Shown here: in pieces, positions 21,248 through 32,564 of the stretch
How positions within the stretch are numbered: position 1 is the stretch's first letter
Layout of the letters: the number at the start of each line of letters is the position of its first letter
Source: Prochlorococcus sp. AG-347-I15
Lineage (GTDB): Bacteria; Cyanobacteriota; Cyanobacteriia; PCC-6307; Cyanobiaceae
NCBI GenBank assembly: GCA_003281585.1
Contig: QCBN01000003.1
Location: forward strand, 62,001 to 126,000
DNA length: 64,000 nt
Reading direction: 5' to 3'
Position numbers and translations under genes: made by a program
The notes under the pieces: model-generated
Told to the model about the DNA's origin: nothing
The model's database searches: none
Seen by the model: the letters and a program-made list of their open reading frames with translations, nothing else

Positions 21248-21925
21248 TTGATAAATTGGATAAATGGAGAGTTGGTCGAATTATGGCAAACTAATCAAAA
21301 ATTTTTTGTTTTAATAAATTGTCAAGGATTAGGATATGAAATACAAATACTCGAATCCTTATTTGTCAAATTGAAAACAAATCAGATAACAAATAATAAA
21401 ATCACTCTTTGGATAAAACATATTAAAAAAGAAGATTCAGATTTATTATTTGGATTTACATCAAAGGATCAAAAAAATTTCTTTATTGAAATTTTAAATA
21501 TTCGAGGTATTGGATCTCAAATTGGCATGGGAATATTAAATAAATTTTCCATTAGTGAAGTTATCAATGCAATAAAAACGCAAAACAAAAAATTAATTTG
21601 TTCCGTACCTGGTGTAGGACAAAAAATGAGTGATCGGTTAATTCTAGAATTAAAAAGTAAATTTCAAAGTGAAATACAAGTTGAAGAAGAAAAAGTCAAA
21701 GACGATTTTGACATTAAAGATCATGAAATTAATAAAATGATAGAGGACCTTCAATTAACCCTTCAATCATTAAATTACAAAAACAAAGAAATAAAGAATA
21801 TTTTGCCAATTCTTATTAAAGAAGTAGATCTACTTGATAATAAAGAAAATAATTTATCATTTGAAAATTTATTGAAATTAGCTATGACTCATTTAGATAA
21901 AGATAATAGTAATTTATTTAGATAG
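21248..21925 (+). CDS. ruvA: Holliday junction DNA helicase RuvA
   Basis: Domain order and helix-hairpin-helix IRGIGSQIGMGIL, VPGVGQKMSDRLILELKSK. Confidence 0.92.
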   Translation: MINWINGELVELWQTNQKFFVLINCQGLGYEIQILESLFVKLKTNQITNNKITLWIKHIKKEDSDLLFGFTSKDQKNFFIEILNIRGIGSQIGMGILNKFSISEVINAIKTQNKKLICSVPGVGQKMSDRLILELKSKFQSEIQVEEEKVKDDFDIKDHEINKMIEDLQLTLQSLNYKNKEIKNILPILIKEVDLLDNKENNLSFENLLKLAMTHLDKDNSNLFR

Positions 21926-21981
21926 GATAATAGTAATTTAGCTAGATGACGTAGTATCATATAAATAGGAAAATAAATTTT

Positions 21982-22251
21982 ATGTCATTAGATACTGCTG
22001 AAAAACAGAAGCTTATTGAAACTCATCAAGTACATCCAACTGATACTGGTTCAGCGGAAGTTCAAGTCGCAATGCTCTCTAAAAGAATATCGAAATTAAG
22101 TGATCATCTCCAAGGAAACATACATGATTTCGCTTCAAGGCAAGGATTATTAAAAATGATTGGTAAAAGGAAAAGATTACTAACATACATAAAAGACAAA
22201 AACGTTCAGAGATATCAAGATCTAGTAAAGAAAATTGGAATCAGAGGATGA
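21982..22251 (+). CDS. rpsO: 30S ribosomal protein S15
   Basis: [29 protein letters not shown]. Confidence 0.98.
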   Translation: MSLDTAEKQKLIETHQVHPTDTGSAEVQVAMLSKRISKLSDHLQGNIHDFASRQGLLKMIGKRKRLLTYIKDKNVQRYQDLVKKIGIRG

Positions 22252-22260
22252 TTTCAATTA

Positions 22261-22710
22261 ATGAAAAAAAAGCAATCAAAAAAAAAGGCGCAAAATAAAA
22301 AGAAAAAAATTAATTCTGAAAAAACTGCTTTTTCTAATTTAGAAAAAACATCTAATACAGTAACCACTCCAAAGAAATCATCAAGTGGAATACCTAAATA
22401 TGTTGCTGATAGAATGGCAAGAAGAATATTCTTTACAGCAGGAATCCCGACAATATTAGGAATGTCAGTTTTTGTTGTTAGCTATATTATCGTTACAAGA
22501 AATATTGCTGAAATACCTCCTTCCTCAACAATTGCAATTTCAGCTTTGTTTTTCTTATTAGGTCTCGCAGGATTAAGTTTTGGAATATTATCAGCTAGTT
22601 GGGATAAGGAGCCTGGAACTTTTTTCGGTATTGAAAATATACCAATGAATATACAACGAGCAAAAGCAGCCTTTAAACCCGCAACTCAAAATTATGAGGA
22701 AAATAGTTAA
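22261..22710 (+). CDS. PAM68-like / DUF3464 membrane protein
   Basis: IPKYVADRMARRIFFTAGIPTILGM, two TM helices, LSASWDKEPGTFFGIENI. Confidence 0.85.
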   Translation: MKKKQSKKKAQNKKKKINSEKTAFSNLEKTSNTVTTPKKSSSGIPKYVADRMARRIFFTAGIPTILGMSVFVVSYIIVTRNIAEIPPSSTIAISALFFLLGLAGLSFGILSASWDKEPGTFFGIENIPMNIQRAKAAFKPATQNYEENS

Positions 22711-22711
22711 T

Positions 22712-25700
22712 CTAAGAAACTAAAGATTTCAAATTAACTTGGAATGATTTATCCTCTAATAATTTGCATGCTCCTTGTATATCACTAATACAAAATTGTT
22801 CCCCAAATTTAACGTACGTAACACTATTTTTACTTCTAACTGCAGCTAAAACTGGAATCTTTATTCCACATTTACCTTTATCTGGTTTAAATTTAATTAA
22901 ACAGTCTCTTAAAGTATTTTGTACTCTTACATCGGATGCTTGAGAACTTTCAAGATTAATAATAAGCAATTTAAGGTTATCTATTTCTCTACAATCATCA
23001 ATTATTAATTGAGTCTTATCACTTTTTTTATCTATTGTTCCCCAAAACAATAATCTAGTATCAGTCAAAAGAAATTCTGACAATCTGACATAGGTTTTTG
23101 GGAACACTATTGCCTCGCAACTTCCAGAAAGATCTTCTAACTGAACTATAGCCATCCTTTCTCCTTTTCTAGTAGTGATTTGCTTCAAATCAGGGATCAT
23201 TCCAACTAAAGAGACTTTGGTTCTATCTTTAGTTTCCTCTAACTGCGAGATGCTTATAGGAGAAATAAGTTTTGCTGGCTTAGTTAAATGTTTTAGTGGA
23301 TGATCAGATAAATAAAAGCCTAATAGCTGCTTTTCTAACTTTAACTTCTCAATAAGTGAATAATCATCAACCTTAGCTAATTGTGAATCTGAAAAAGCAA
23401 CATTAGAAAACTCTTCTTTAGAGTCAAATAGATTTCCTTGTCCGGATAATCTATCACGATTTCTTGAAGAAGCCCACTCAATAACATATTCGAGGTCTGA
23501 CAATAACTGAGCTCTATTATTATCATTTGAAAACTCGTCCAATGCTCCACAATGAATTAGAGATTCAAGACTTCTTTTGTTAAGAACATTTGAAGGCAAA
23601 CGATCGCACAAATCCGATAATGACTTAAAGATTCCAAAACTATTTCGGTTTTCAATTATATTTCTTATTGCAGAATCTCCTAAATTCTTAATTGCAGATA
23701 GCCCAAATAAAATCTGATTATTCTTAATAGTGAAATCAACCCCAGAAAAATTGATACTTGGTGAAATAACTTCTATTCCCATCGAATAACAATTGGAAAT
23801 ATATCTTTGCATCTTGTCGCTAGAGCCTGAATTTACGCTTAATAGGGCTGCCATATATGCAACAGGAAAATGAGCTTTTAAAAATGCAGTTTGATACGTT
23901 ACAGCACCATAAGCAGTTGAGTGACTTTTGTTAAAACAATATTCTGCGAATAAAACCATTTGATCAAAAAGATCATTTGCTAATTTTTCATTTACACCTT
24001 TCTTCATAGAACCATCTACAAAAATATTTCTATGCTTTACCATCTCAGATACTTTCTTTTTCCCCATTGCTCTTCGAAGTAAATCAGCATCACCCAGAGA
24101 ATAACCGGCTAGGTCTTGAGCAATTTTCATGATTTGTTCTTGGTAAACCATAATTCCATAGGTTTCAGTGAGAATTGACTCAATAAAGGGATGAGGGAAA
24201 TCCACCTTTTCTTTCCCATTTTTTCGATTTATGAATTTAGGAATAAGGCCTGCATCAAGAGGACCAGGTCTATACAGAGCCAATATGGAAGAAATATCCT
24301 CTAGTGAGTTAGGTTTAAAATCCTTAACGACTTGTTTCATACCAGAAGATTCAAGCTGAAAAATACCTTCAAGATCTCCTCTCCCAATAAGATCATAGGT
24401 TTTACCATCATTTTGAGGTAACTCATCTATATTAATTTTCTTTCCAGTAGATTGATTAATAAGGGAAACTGTCTTTTCAATCATCGTAAGATTCTTAAGA
24501 CCCAAGAAATCCATTTTCAATAATCCAAGTGACTCTATATCATCCATAGAATATTGGGTTATTATTTGACCATCATTATTTCTTTGAAGAGGTACAAGTT
24601 CATCAAGAGGATCTGATGCAATAACAACTCCAGCAGCATGAACTCCGTATGTTTTATTAGTTCCTTCAATTCTCAAAGCCAAATCTACCCATTTTTTCAC
24701 CCTATTATCATTAATATACTTATCTCTAAACTCTTGGCTCGGAGAATTCTTATCAATCATTTCATTTAGTTTAAAAGGTTTTCCTCTTACAACCGGTATT
24801 AACTTAGCCAATTTATCAGCCTCACCATATGGTATATCTAAAACCCTTGCAACATCTTTTAAAACCGCCTTAGAGGTCATTTTATTAAAAGTAATTATTT
24901 GCGCAACTTTATCCTCTCCATAACGGTTAGTAACATAATCAATAACCTCATTTCTCCTATCAATACAAAAATCAGTATCAATATCTGGCATAGACTTTCT
25001 TGCTGGATTTAAAAATCTTTCAAACAACAATCCATGCTCAACAGGATCTATATTTGTGATTTGAAGAGCATAAGCTACTAGTGAGCCTGCGGCAGAACCT
25101 CTACCTGGTCCCACTGGGATAAATTTATCTCGAGCAAATTTGATATAGTCCCAAACAACTAAAAAATAATCTGGAAAACCCATATCTTTTATAATTTTCA
25201 ATTCGGAAGATAGTCTTTTTTTATAGTTCTCATCAACTTCTGTAAGATCATTTTTTTTAAGTCTTTTTAAAAGACCTTTTTCAGATAATTCTGTTAGGAA
25301 AGAAAATGAATCTTTATCTTCGGTTAGTGGAAATTTTGGCATTCTATAATTACCAAACAGATCAAATACTTCTACTTTTTGAGAAATTTCTACTGTATTG
25401 TTCACTGCATCTTTAATTGATTCATCATCAATATGATCTTTAAAAAGTTCAAGCATTTCATTTTCACTTTTAATATATTCTGTCCCGGTATATCTCAATC
25501 TTTTTTCATCACTTATTAGTTTTCCGGTTAATACACAAAGCAAAGCATCATGTGCTTCAACATCCATATTTGATAAGTAATGCGCGTCATTGGTAGCGAT
25601 GACTTTTATTTGGTGCTTCTTCCCAATTTTTATCAATTCAACGTTGACAATTCTATCTTCAATAGAGCCGTGATCTTGTATTTCTAGATAAAAATCATCT

Positions 25701-26215
25701 GCAAATAATTTTTTATACCAAAGAGCTATATCCTCTGCTACTTCTAATCTTCCTTTTAAGATAGCCTGAGGTATCTCTCCACCAAGACAAGCTGTAGAGA
25801 CTATTAGACCATCACTATATTTTCTTAAAAGAGATTTATCAATACATGGTCTAGAAAAAATGCCTCGACCTCTCATCCCATTTAAGTGACTAATTGTTGT
25901 TAACTTAACTAGATTCTTATAACCAATATAATTTTTAGCTAGAACTACCAAATGATATCTTTTTTCTTTTTTAGGTTGAGGATCATCAATAGAACCATTA
26001 ATCACGTACATTTCATTACCAATAATAGGTTTTATGCCTTTATCTTTACACTTCTTGACCAAATCAAGAACACCATACATAACTCCATGATCAGTAAGTG
26101 CTATAGATTCCATACCAAGATCTGAAGCTCTATCTACAATTTTTGAAATTTGACTAGCTCCATCAAGTAAGCTGTAGTCACTATGATTATGAAGCGGAAC
26201 GAAACCCATATTCAA
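22712..26215 (-). CDS. dnaE: DNA polymerase III alpha subunit
   Basis: 1167 aa; PHP domain FVPLHNHSDYSLLDGA, GPGRGSAAGSLVAYAL, PDIDTDFCIDRR. Confidence 0.98.
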   Translation of the reverse strand: MNMGFVPLHNHSDYSLLDGASQISKIVDRASDLGMESIALTDHGVMYGVLDLVKKCKDKGIKPIIGNEMYVINGSIDDPQPKKEKRYHLVVLAKNYIGYKNLVKLTTISHLNGMRGRGIFSRPCIDKSLLRKYSDGLIVSTACLGGEIPQAILKGRLEVAEDIALWYKKLFADDFYLEIQDHGSIEDRIVNVELIKIGKKHQIKVIATNDAHYLSNMDVEAHDALLCVLTGKLISDEKRLRYTGTEYIKSENEMLELFKDHIDDESIKDAVNNTVEISQKVEVFDLFGNYRMPKFPLTEDKDSFSFLTELSEKGLLKRLKKNDLTEVDENYKKRLSSELKIIKDMGFPDYFLVVWDYIKFARDKFIPVGPGRGSAAGSLVAYALQITNIDPVEHGLLFERFLNPARKSMPDIDTDFCIDRRNEVIDYVTNRYGEDKVAQIITFNKMTSKAVLKDVARVLDIPYGEADKLAKLIPVVRGKPFKLNEMIDKNSPSQEFRDKYINDNRVKKWVDLALRIEGTNKTYGVHAAGVVIASDPLDELVPLQRNNDGQIITQYSMDDIESLGLLKMDFLGLKNLTMIEKTVSLINQSTGKKINIDELPQNDGKTYDLIGRGDLEGIFQLESSGMKQVVKDFKPNSLEDISSILALYRPGPLDAGLIPKFINRKNGKEKVDFPHPFIESILTETYGIMVYQEQIMKIAQDLAGYSLGDADLLRRAMGKKKVSEMVKHRNIFVDGSMKKGVNEKLANDLFDQMVLFAEYCFNKSHSTAYGAVTYQTAFLKAHFPVAYMAALLSVNSGSSDKMQRYISNCYSMGIEVISPSINFSGVDFTIKNNQILFGLSAIKNLGDSAIRNIIENRNSFGIFKSLSDLCDRLPSNVLNKRSLESLIHCGALDEFSNDNNRAQLLSDLEYVIEWASSRNRDRLSGQGNLFDSKEEFSNVAFSDSQLAKVDDYSLIEKLKLEKQLLGFYLSDHPLKHLTKPAKLISPISISQLEETKDRTKVSLVGMIPDLKQITTRKGERMAIVQLEDLSGSCEAIVFPKTYVRLSEFLLTDTRLLFWGTIDKKSDKTQLIIDDCREIDNLKLLIINLESSQASDVRVQNTLRDCLIKFKPDKGKCGIKIPVLAAVRSKNSVTYVKFGEQFCISDIQGACKLLEDKSFQVNLKSLVS

Positions 26216-26293
26216 ATAATTTATATATATAAGATAAAGAAAATTTCTAAAAGATCTATACTTTGTGGTTACAAATTAATTATTAATACAAAT

Positions 26294-27742
26294 TTAGAAT
26301 AAAGGTCTGTTCTTAATAACCTGAGCATCAATCTCGAAGATATTTGCAGCATTCAATATTCTATTCTCTTCTAATACATTACCTATTAGTTGCAACCCTA
26401 TAGGTAATCCTTTAGTATCAAAACCACAAGGGATACTGATTGCTGGAAGACCTGCTAAATTAACAGGAACAGTTAATAGATCTGACAAATACATTGCAAG
26501 TGGATCATTGACAAAATCGCCCTTCAAAAAAGCAGTGGTTGGGCAAGTTGGAGTCAATAAAACATCTACTTTCTTAAAAGCATTATCAAAATCTTTTCTT
26601 ATAAGTGTCCTAACTTTTTGTGCCTTCTTGTAATAGGCATCACTGTATCCAGCTGACAAAGCATAAGTTCCTATCAAAATTCTTCTTTGTACTTCATCAC
26701 CAAAACCTTCAGCTCTACTTTTTGAAGTCATATCTATAAGATTTGACCCTTCTTTAGATCTATAGCCATATTTAACTCCGTCATATCTGGCCAAATTTGC
26801 AGAAGCTTCAGATGGTGCAATGACATAATATGTTGCAATTCCATCGTTAAATCTAGGACATTCAACTTCGATAATTTCAGCTCCTAAAGTTTTGAATCTA
26901 TCAACGCCAGAAAGAACAGATTTCCTAACTTCCGAATTAAGGCCAGGGTGTTCAAAACATTCTTTAATGATTCCAATTTTTAAACCCTTTATAGATTTAT
27001 TTAAATCAGTCAAATAATTTGGCACTGGTTTATCAAGACATGTTGAGTCAAAAGGGTCATTACCTGATATCGAATAAAGAATTTCAGCAGCATCGGAGAC
27101 AGTATTTGTAATTGGGCCAATTTGATCGAGAGAGCTCGCAAACGCTACCAGTCCCCATCTGCTAACTCGGCCATAAGTAGGTTTAAGACCTACAACACCA
27201 CAAAAAGAAGCTGGTTGTCTTATTGATCCTCCTGTATCAGAACCTATAGCTCCCGCACAAAATCCAGCTGCTACTGAAGCAGCACTACCGCCTGAACTTC
27301 CACCTGGCACTCTATTAATATCCCAAGGATTTGAAGTAACACCAAAAACAGAAGTTTCTGTTGAACTCCCCATTGCAAATTCATCCAAATTTGTTTTTCC
27401 TAAACAAATACCACCTGAGGACCATAATTTACTTGAGGCTGTAGATTCATAGGGTGCAATAAAATTTTTGAGCATTTTACTTGCACAAGTAGTAGTAACA
27501 CCCTTAGTACAAATATTGTCTTTAATAGCTATGGGCATTCCTGCTAGAGGAGGAAGTATTTCTTTATTTTGTAATAACTTGTCTATATTTTCTGCTTGAG
27601 CAAATGCAATATGTTTTGTAAGACATATGTATGAATTTATTTCAGGATCTTTGGAATCAATTTTTGAAAAAAAATCATTTATTAATTCTTTAACAGAAGC
27701 ATTTCCACTATTAATTTCCTTTCTTAAAGAATTAAAATTCAT
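26294..27742 (-). CDS. gatA: Glutamyl-tRNA(Gln) amidotransferase subunit A
   Basis: [34 protein letters not shown]. Confidence 0.97.
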   Translation of the reverse strand: MNFNSLRKEINSGNASVKELINDFFSKIDSKDPEINSYICLTKHIAFAQAENIDKLLQNKEILPPLAGMPIAIKDNICTKGVTTTCASKMLKNFIAPYESTASSKLWSSGGICLGKTNLDEFAMGSSTETSVFGVTSNPWDINRVPGGSSGGSAASVAAGFCAGAIGSDTGGSIRQPASFCGVVGLKPTYGRVSRWGLVAFASSLDQIGPITNTVSDAAEILYSISGNDPFDSTCLDKPVPNYLTDLNKSIKGLKIGIIKECFEHPGLNSEVRKSVLSGVDRFKTLGAEIIEVECPRFNDGIATYYVIAPSEASANLARYDGVKYGYRSKEGSNLIDMTSKSRAEGFGDEVQRRILIGTYALSAGYSDAYYKKAQKVRTLIRKDFDNAFKKVDVLLTPTCPTTAFLKGDFVNDPLAMYLSDLLTVPVNLAGLPAISIPCGFDTKGLPIGLQLIGNVLEENRILNAANIFEIDAQVIKNRPLF

Positions 27743-27773
27743 ATCTTATGTTGTTCACTAGTTTTAAAGATTA

Positions 27774-27989
27774 TCAAACAGTTAATGGTTCTTCTTTTTT
27801 GCAACGAACGAAACTATGTTTAATATCCGTAGAACCTTCATCAGAAAGATCTTTAATAAAAGAAAAAATATTTTCTTCTAAATTACGTTTCATAAGAAAC
27901 GGGCCATACCAATATGTGGCATTAGGATTTGCCGTTTCAATTTTAGCCCACCAAGCTAATCCGAGTTTGTTTCCAAAATGTCTAATCAA
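27774..27989 (-). CDS. DUF1816-type protein
   Basis: LAWWAKIETANPNATYWYGPF...LEENIFSFIKDLSDEGS typical of DUF1816. Confidence 0.75.
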   Translation of the reverse strand: MIRHFGNKLGLAWWAKIETANPNATYWYGPFLMKRNLEENIFSFIKDLSDEGSTDIKHSFVRCKKEEPLTV

Positions 27990-28135
27990 TTTATTAGGCC
28001 TTGTAGACCTTAAATTCTTGTTAAATTCTATACAATTTTGTAGTAAAAATTCAATAAATATTCATTAATCATAAAAATATATTGAAATAATAATATTAAA
28101 GAGAAGATTAAATAAAGTTTTTCTAACGAATAAAC

Positions 28136-29147
28136 TTAGTTAATTGATAAGTGAAATAGTGATATTGCAGCAGCAACAGAAGCATTTAAACTTGATGTTT
28201 TACCTCTAAGAGGGATACTTAAAAGGAAATCACATTTTTTTTGAGTAAGTAAAGAAATGCCCTTATCTTCAGCTCCTACTATTACAACCAATGGGGTTTT
28301 TTCATGAAACTTTGATATCGATAATTGAGCATTACCAGATAACCCAATAACAAGAAAACCGTTATTCTTGAGCTCGTCTAGTGCCCTATTTAAATTAACC
28401 ACCCTACTTACTGGCAAATGTTCCAATGCTCCTGCGGCAACCTTTGCAACTGTTCCAGTTAAGCCAGCAGATCTTCTTTGAGGGATAATAATACCCTTAC
28501 AGTCAAATGCCTCTGCTGATCTTATTATTGCACCAATATTATGAGGATCAGTGATCCCATCTAAAGCCAGAATAATGGGATATGCTGAGCTTTTTTTTGA
28601 AAAATTGATTAATTCTTTTAGGGATATTGTCTTAGAGCTAGCTAGTTGCAACACAATACCTTGATGTGAAGCACCAGATGTCAATTGAGAAAGTCTGCTC
28701 CAAGAAACTTCTTCAATAAGGATGCCTTTTGATTTAAGGTTCTTTAGTAAGATATAAAATTTCTCAGAAGAAAAAATTTCATTTGTACACCAAATCCTAT
28801 TAATAGGTCTTTCACTAATAAGAGCCTCAAAAACTGAGTGTTTTCCCCATATCCAATCATCAAAATTTCTTTTATTTGAACGCTCTTGATAACTATCTTG
28901 AACTTTATTAAAAGAATCTAACTTAGATTTGTATACTGGCTTTGGTGTTTTTAAAGTTGAAAAATTACTTTTATTTTTATTTACTGAATTTAAATTATTA
29001 ACTCCACTTTTGTTGCTGGGTTTTAGCGAAAATCTACTATTTTTTCTAGAAGAATTTTTATTTTTAGAATAATTGTCAGAATAAGAACTCTTTTTGTATT
29101 GATTAATATTATTTTCAGAATAATTATTTTTAGGGGATTTTTTTCAT
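28136..29147 (-). CDS. rlmB: TrmH/SpoU-family 23S rRNA (guanosine-2'-O-) methyltransferase, RlmB-like; 5' end out of frame at an A7 tract
   Basis: DWIWGKHSVFEALISERPINRIWC, ALDGITDPHNIGAIIRSAEAF, IPLRGKTSSLNASVAAAISLFHL. Frame is open from 28136 up to the poly-A after ATG at 29147, which is +1 out of frame (ATG-AAA-AAA-ATC-CCC-TAA). No in-frame ATG/GTG/TTG until the TTG at 28684. Confidence 0.87.
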
Positions 29148-29151
29148 TAAT

Positions 29152-29550
29152 TCAACTCATTTTAAATTCAAGATAATCAAATAGTTTTGATAATCTTTGA
29201 GGATCTTTCAGAAATAGCCAACCAATTAGTGTTTCAAAACCAGTTGCTCTTGAATATATTGTAGGATCTGATGACTTTGGAAATCTCTTTGTTTTATTTC
29301 TAGCTCGTCTAATTAAATCCATTTCATTTGCATTTAATAGATGTTCAATTTGACTTAATGATTTTGATTGAGATTTGGCTTTTACCTCATTTACAACTGA
29401 TAAATGAAGTTCTTTTGATTTTAAAGGGAAATGAACATGTCTCAATCTTTGGTGAAGTTCCCATACCGAATCACCTAGCCAAGCAAGTTGAATAACACCT
29501 ATTTCTTCAGGAGACCCATATGGCACCAAATTTTGAATCCAATAATTCAA
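29152..29550 (-). CDS. mrnC: Mini-ribonuclease III
   Basis: LAWLGDSVWELHQRLRH, RRARNKTKRFPKSSDPTIYSRATGFETLIGWLFL. Confidence 0.85.
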   Translation of the reverse strand: MNYWIQNLVPYGSPEEIGVIQLAWLGDSVWELHQRLRHVHFPLKSKELHLSVVNEVKAKSQSKSLSQIEHLLNANEMDLIRRARNKTKRFPKSSDPTIYSRATGFETLIGWLFLKDPQRLSKLFDYLEFKMS

Positions 29551-29861
29551 TTTTTTAAATAAGTTAATGCATCTTCAAGACTCGACTTTAAATTAAGAAA
29601 ATCTCCTAAACGTACAAGTTTAATGGTTTGAGCAACTCTCGAATTCCCTACAACTGAAAACCCTAATTTTAACTTTTTACATTCTTTAGCAGTCTGAACA
29701 AGGGCACCAAGACCAGAAGAATCTAAAAAATCAATTTTCGTAAGATCAATAACGAATGGGAGCTCATTCTCTAAATTATGAGTAACAAAAGTCTTAAATT
29801 GTTTTTCTGAGAAGGCATCAAGTTGCCCTTTAAAAGTAAAAACAATAACATTTGTTTTCAC
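29547..29861 (-). CDS. STAS-domain anti-sigma factor antagonist
   Basis: FVIDLTKIDFLDSSGLGALVQTAKE. Confidence 0.9.
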   Translation of the reverse strand: MKTNVIVFTFKGQLDAFSEKQFKTFVTHNLENELPFVIDLTKIDFLDSSGLGALVQTAKECKKLKLGFSVVGNSRVAQTIKLVRLGDFLNLKSSLEDALTYLKN

Positions 29862-29973
29862 ATCAAGGTTTCCTCTTAAAGAAACAGTTAGCTTCTGGAA
29901 ATCTTCTATGATTTAATTCCTCCAAATAATTTATGTATCAAATGTAATTATCAAATCAAAATAAAGCAATATG

Positions 29974-31113
29974 TCAACATCTTTCTAACATTTGAGAAAC
30001 AAATTTTTTAAATAAATAATCTGAATCATGTGGACCAGGTCCTGCCTCTGGATGATATTGCACACTAAATATTGGCTTGTTTATAACTTCTAATCCAGCA
30101 ACAGTGCTATCATTAAGGTTGTAATGAGTTATTTTGACTATATCTTTTGGAAGAGAATTAGGGTCAATAGCAAAACCATGATTTTGACTTGTTATCTCTA
30201 TTAAATTATTTTTTCCACAAGGATGATTTAAACCGCGATGTCCAAAAGGGAGTTTATAAGTTGAAGCGCCTAAAGCTAAACCAAATATTTGATGGCCAAG
30301 ACAAATCCCGAACATAGGTATTTCACCATGTTCCATAAGAGATTTTGCTAAATTTATACCTTCAGAAACTGAGGAGGGATCGCCAGGACCATTTGAGAAG
30401 AAAACACCATCAGGCTTATTATCTAGAACATCATTTAAAGATGATCGGGAAGGCAAAACTATAATTTCGCAACCATGGGAGACTAATCTATTTAAAATTG
30501 ATTTTTTTATTCCAAAATCAATTGCCACTATCTTTAATTTATTTAAATTCTTAGAATATATTTTTCTAATGTCAAAACTTGTTTCTGTTGGCTTTCGCCA
30601 ATAATATTCTTGTTTTGTTGAAACCTCTTTTGATAAATTTAACCCCTCCATATTTGGCGTTTGAGAAATAATCTCTAAACATTTTTCTACAGATTTATCT
30701 TCAGAGGTAAGAACTCCATTCATAGATCCATTAGATCTTAATATTTTAACAAGAGCTCTTGTATCAACTCCATAAAGACCTATGATATTTTTTTCCAGCA
30801 ACCATTGATTAAAATTCTTTGAAGATCTCCAATTACTATTATTAGAGGAATAATTTCTAACAATAATCCCTTTAACAGTCATACCAGATTCTGAATCTTC
30901 AAGATTAATACCAGTATTTCCAATTTCTGGATAGGTGAATGTTAATATTTGTCCGTAATAACTAGGATCGGTAATAACTTCCTGATATCCCGTCATTCCA
31001 GTATTAAAAACTATTTCGCCTACTGCAGTACCAGAAGCTCCAAAAGAAAATCCAGGGAATGTAATTCCATTACTTAAAACTATTTTTGCATTTTTCTTGT
31101 ATGGATTATTCAT
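29974..31113 (-). CDS. carA: Carbamoyl-phosphate synthase small subunit
   Basis: FNTGMTGYQEVITDPSYYGQI, PMFGICLGHQIFGLALGA. Confidence 0.97.
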   Translation of the reverse strand: MNNPYKKNAKIVLSNGITFPGFSFGASGTAVGEIVFNTGMTGYQEVITDPSYYGQILTFTYPEIGNTGINLEDSESGMTVKGIIVRNYSSNNSNWRSSKNFNQWLLEKNIIGLYGVDTRALVKILRSNGSMNGVLTSEDKSVEKCLEIISQTPNMEGLNLSKEVSTKQEYYWRKPTETSFDIRKIYSKNLNKLKIVAIDFGIKKSILNRLVSHGCEIIVLPSRSSLNDVLDNKPDGVFFSNGPGDPSSVSEGINLAKSLMEHGEIPMFGICLGHQIFGLALGASTYKLPFGHRGLNHPCGKNNLIEITSQNHGFAIDPNSLPKDIVKITHYNLNDSTVAGLEVINKPIFSVQYHPEAGPGPHDSDYLFKKFVSQMLERC

Positions 31114-31129
31114 AAATTTTTAATTCATC

Positions 31130-32158
31130 CTAAGATAAATACTCTTTCAAGAGTAAAAATTTTTTCCAGGGATTTCCTTGATTAATTGATGATAAAGCTT
31201 TTTTAAAACCTTCATATAAATCGTCTTCAATTCCAGCTGTCCATAGGACTAATGCAGCATTCAATGCAACAACATCTTTATGAGGTTTTTGCCCAGAACC
31301 ATTTAAGACAGACTTTAATATTTCTTCGTTAGTATCAATATCTGAAACTACAAGATTTTCGTTTGATATGTTTTCATGACTAAAATCTGAGATATTTATT
31401 CTTGAAAATCGTAATTTACCATTTTCAACAAATACTAATTTATTATCTCCCTGAAGAGAGGCCTCATCAAGGCCTCCAGAACCATGAACTACTATTACTC
31501 TATCCATACCCATTTTTAAAAGTGCACTTCCCATAGGCTCTAAAAGATCCTCTGTTGCCACACCTAACACTTGCGCGTTAGGTCTTAAGGGATTTACCAA
31601 TGGGCCGAGTTGATTAAATACAGTTCTTATTCCAAGAGACTTTCTTAACGGAGCAAGTTTTATTAAAGATCTATGCCAAACTGGAGCAAACAAAAAAGTT
31701 ACTCCAATTTCATTGACAGCAGAGATTACTTTTTCCAATGAACAATTTAAATTTAAACCAAGATTAATCAAAACATCCGCAGAACCTACTTTTCCACTAG
31801 CGCTTTTATTCCCGTGTTTAGCGATATTTACACCGCAAGATGCAGCTACAAATGCTACTGCCGTGGATATATTAAATGTATTAGCGCCATCTCCACCAGT
31901 TCCGCAAGTATCAACCATGTACAAATTAGGTCTTGCAACTGGCAATTCGCATACACTTAAGAGTTCCTCAGCCATACAAGACAATTCAACTCCAGTGCAG
32001 CCCTTAGATCTCAAAGCGCCCAAAAAAGCTCCTGTTTGTACATCAGATATTTCATCATTAAGCCATCTTTTCATTAACGATCTGGAAGTTATATCATCAA
32101 GATCTCTCCCCTCTAACAAAATATTTAAGATTTCAACGTTCGATAAATTTGAAGACAT
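31130..32158 (-). CDS. trpD: Anthranilate phosphoribosyltransferase
   Basis: [41 protein letters not shown]. Confidence 0.96.
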   Translation of the reverse strand: MSSNLSNVEILNILLEGRDLDDITSRSLMKRWLNDEISDVQTGAFLGALRSKGCTGVELSCMAEELLSVCELPVARPNLYMVDTCGTGGDGANTFNISTAVAFVAASCGVNIAKHGNKSASGKVGSADVLINLGLNLNCSLEKVISAVNEIGVTFLFAPVWHRSLIKLAPLRKSLGIRTVFNQLGPLVNPLRPNAQVLGVATEDLLEPMGSALLKMGMDRVIVVHGSGGLDEASLQGDNKLVFVENGKLRFSRINISDFSHENISNENLVVSDIDTNEEILKSVLNGSGQKPHKDVVALNAALVLWTAGIEDDLYEGFKKALSSINQGNPWKKFLLLKEYLS

Positions 32159-32187
32159 TTATTTTTTTAGGGAATTATGCAGATAAG

Positions 32188-32484
32188 TTAATTTGAAGTA
32201 TCAAAACCTGAACCAACTAAATCTTTATTTGTGTTCGAAGGTCTGAAGCTGTTTGACCAAATATTTTTTGTTTTAGAAAAAAGTTCATTTTTAGTAATTT
32301 TCCAAAATTTTAAAATTTTTTCAATATCGTTTTTAATTCCAATTTCACCAGGGAAATTAGTATAACGGTTTATTAATCTAGCTAAATTAATAAAGTCAAG
32401 ATCTTCTGGTTTTTCTTTTGTTATAAGAGAATCTATAATAATCTTGTCTGTTGCGTGTAATGGATGAGTTTGTTCGTTACTCAT
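32188..32484 (-). CDS. DUF3288-type protein
   Basis: MSNEQTHPLHATDKIIIDSLI...LARLINRYTNFPGEIGIKNDIEKILKFWKIT; second Met of the track ORF is the likely start. Confidence 0.75.
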   Translation of the reverse strand: MSNEQTHPLHATDKIIIDSLITKEKPEDLDFINLARLINRYTNFPGEIGIKNDIEKILKFWKITKNELFSKTKNIWSNSFRPSNTNKDLVGSGFDTSN

Positions 32485-32564
32485 AAATAAATACTGAATC
32501 ATTAATAAAATTAGCTCACATATTTAAAAATGAAACATTATCTTAATCATATCGGCAAAATTAA

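Noticed and set aside
27748-28068. 106-aa plus-strand ORF
   Set aside because: Antisense to the DUF1816-like gene, which has the recognisable family pattern.
31713-32186. 157-aa plus-strand ORF
   Set aside because: Fully antisense to trpD; no domain-like features, most likely a shadow ORF.
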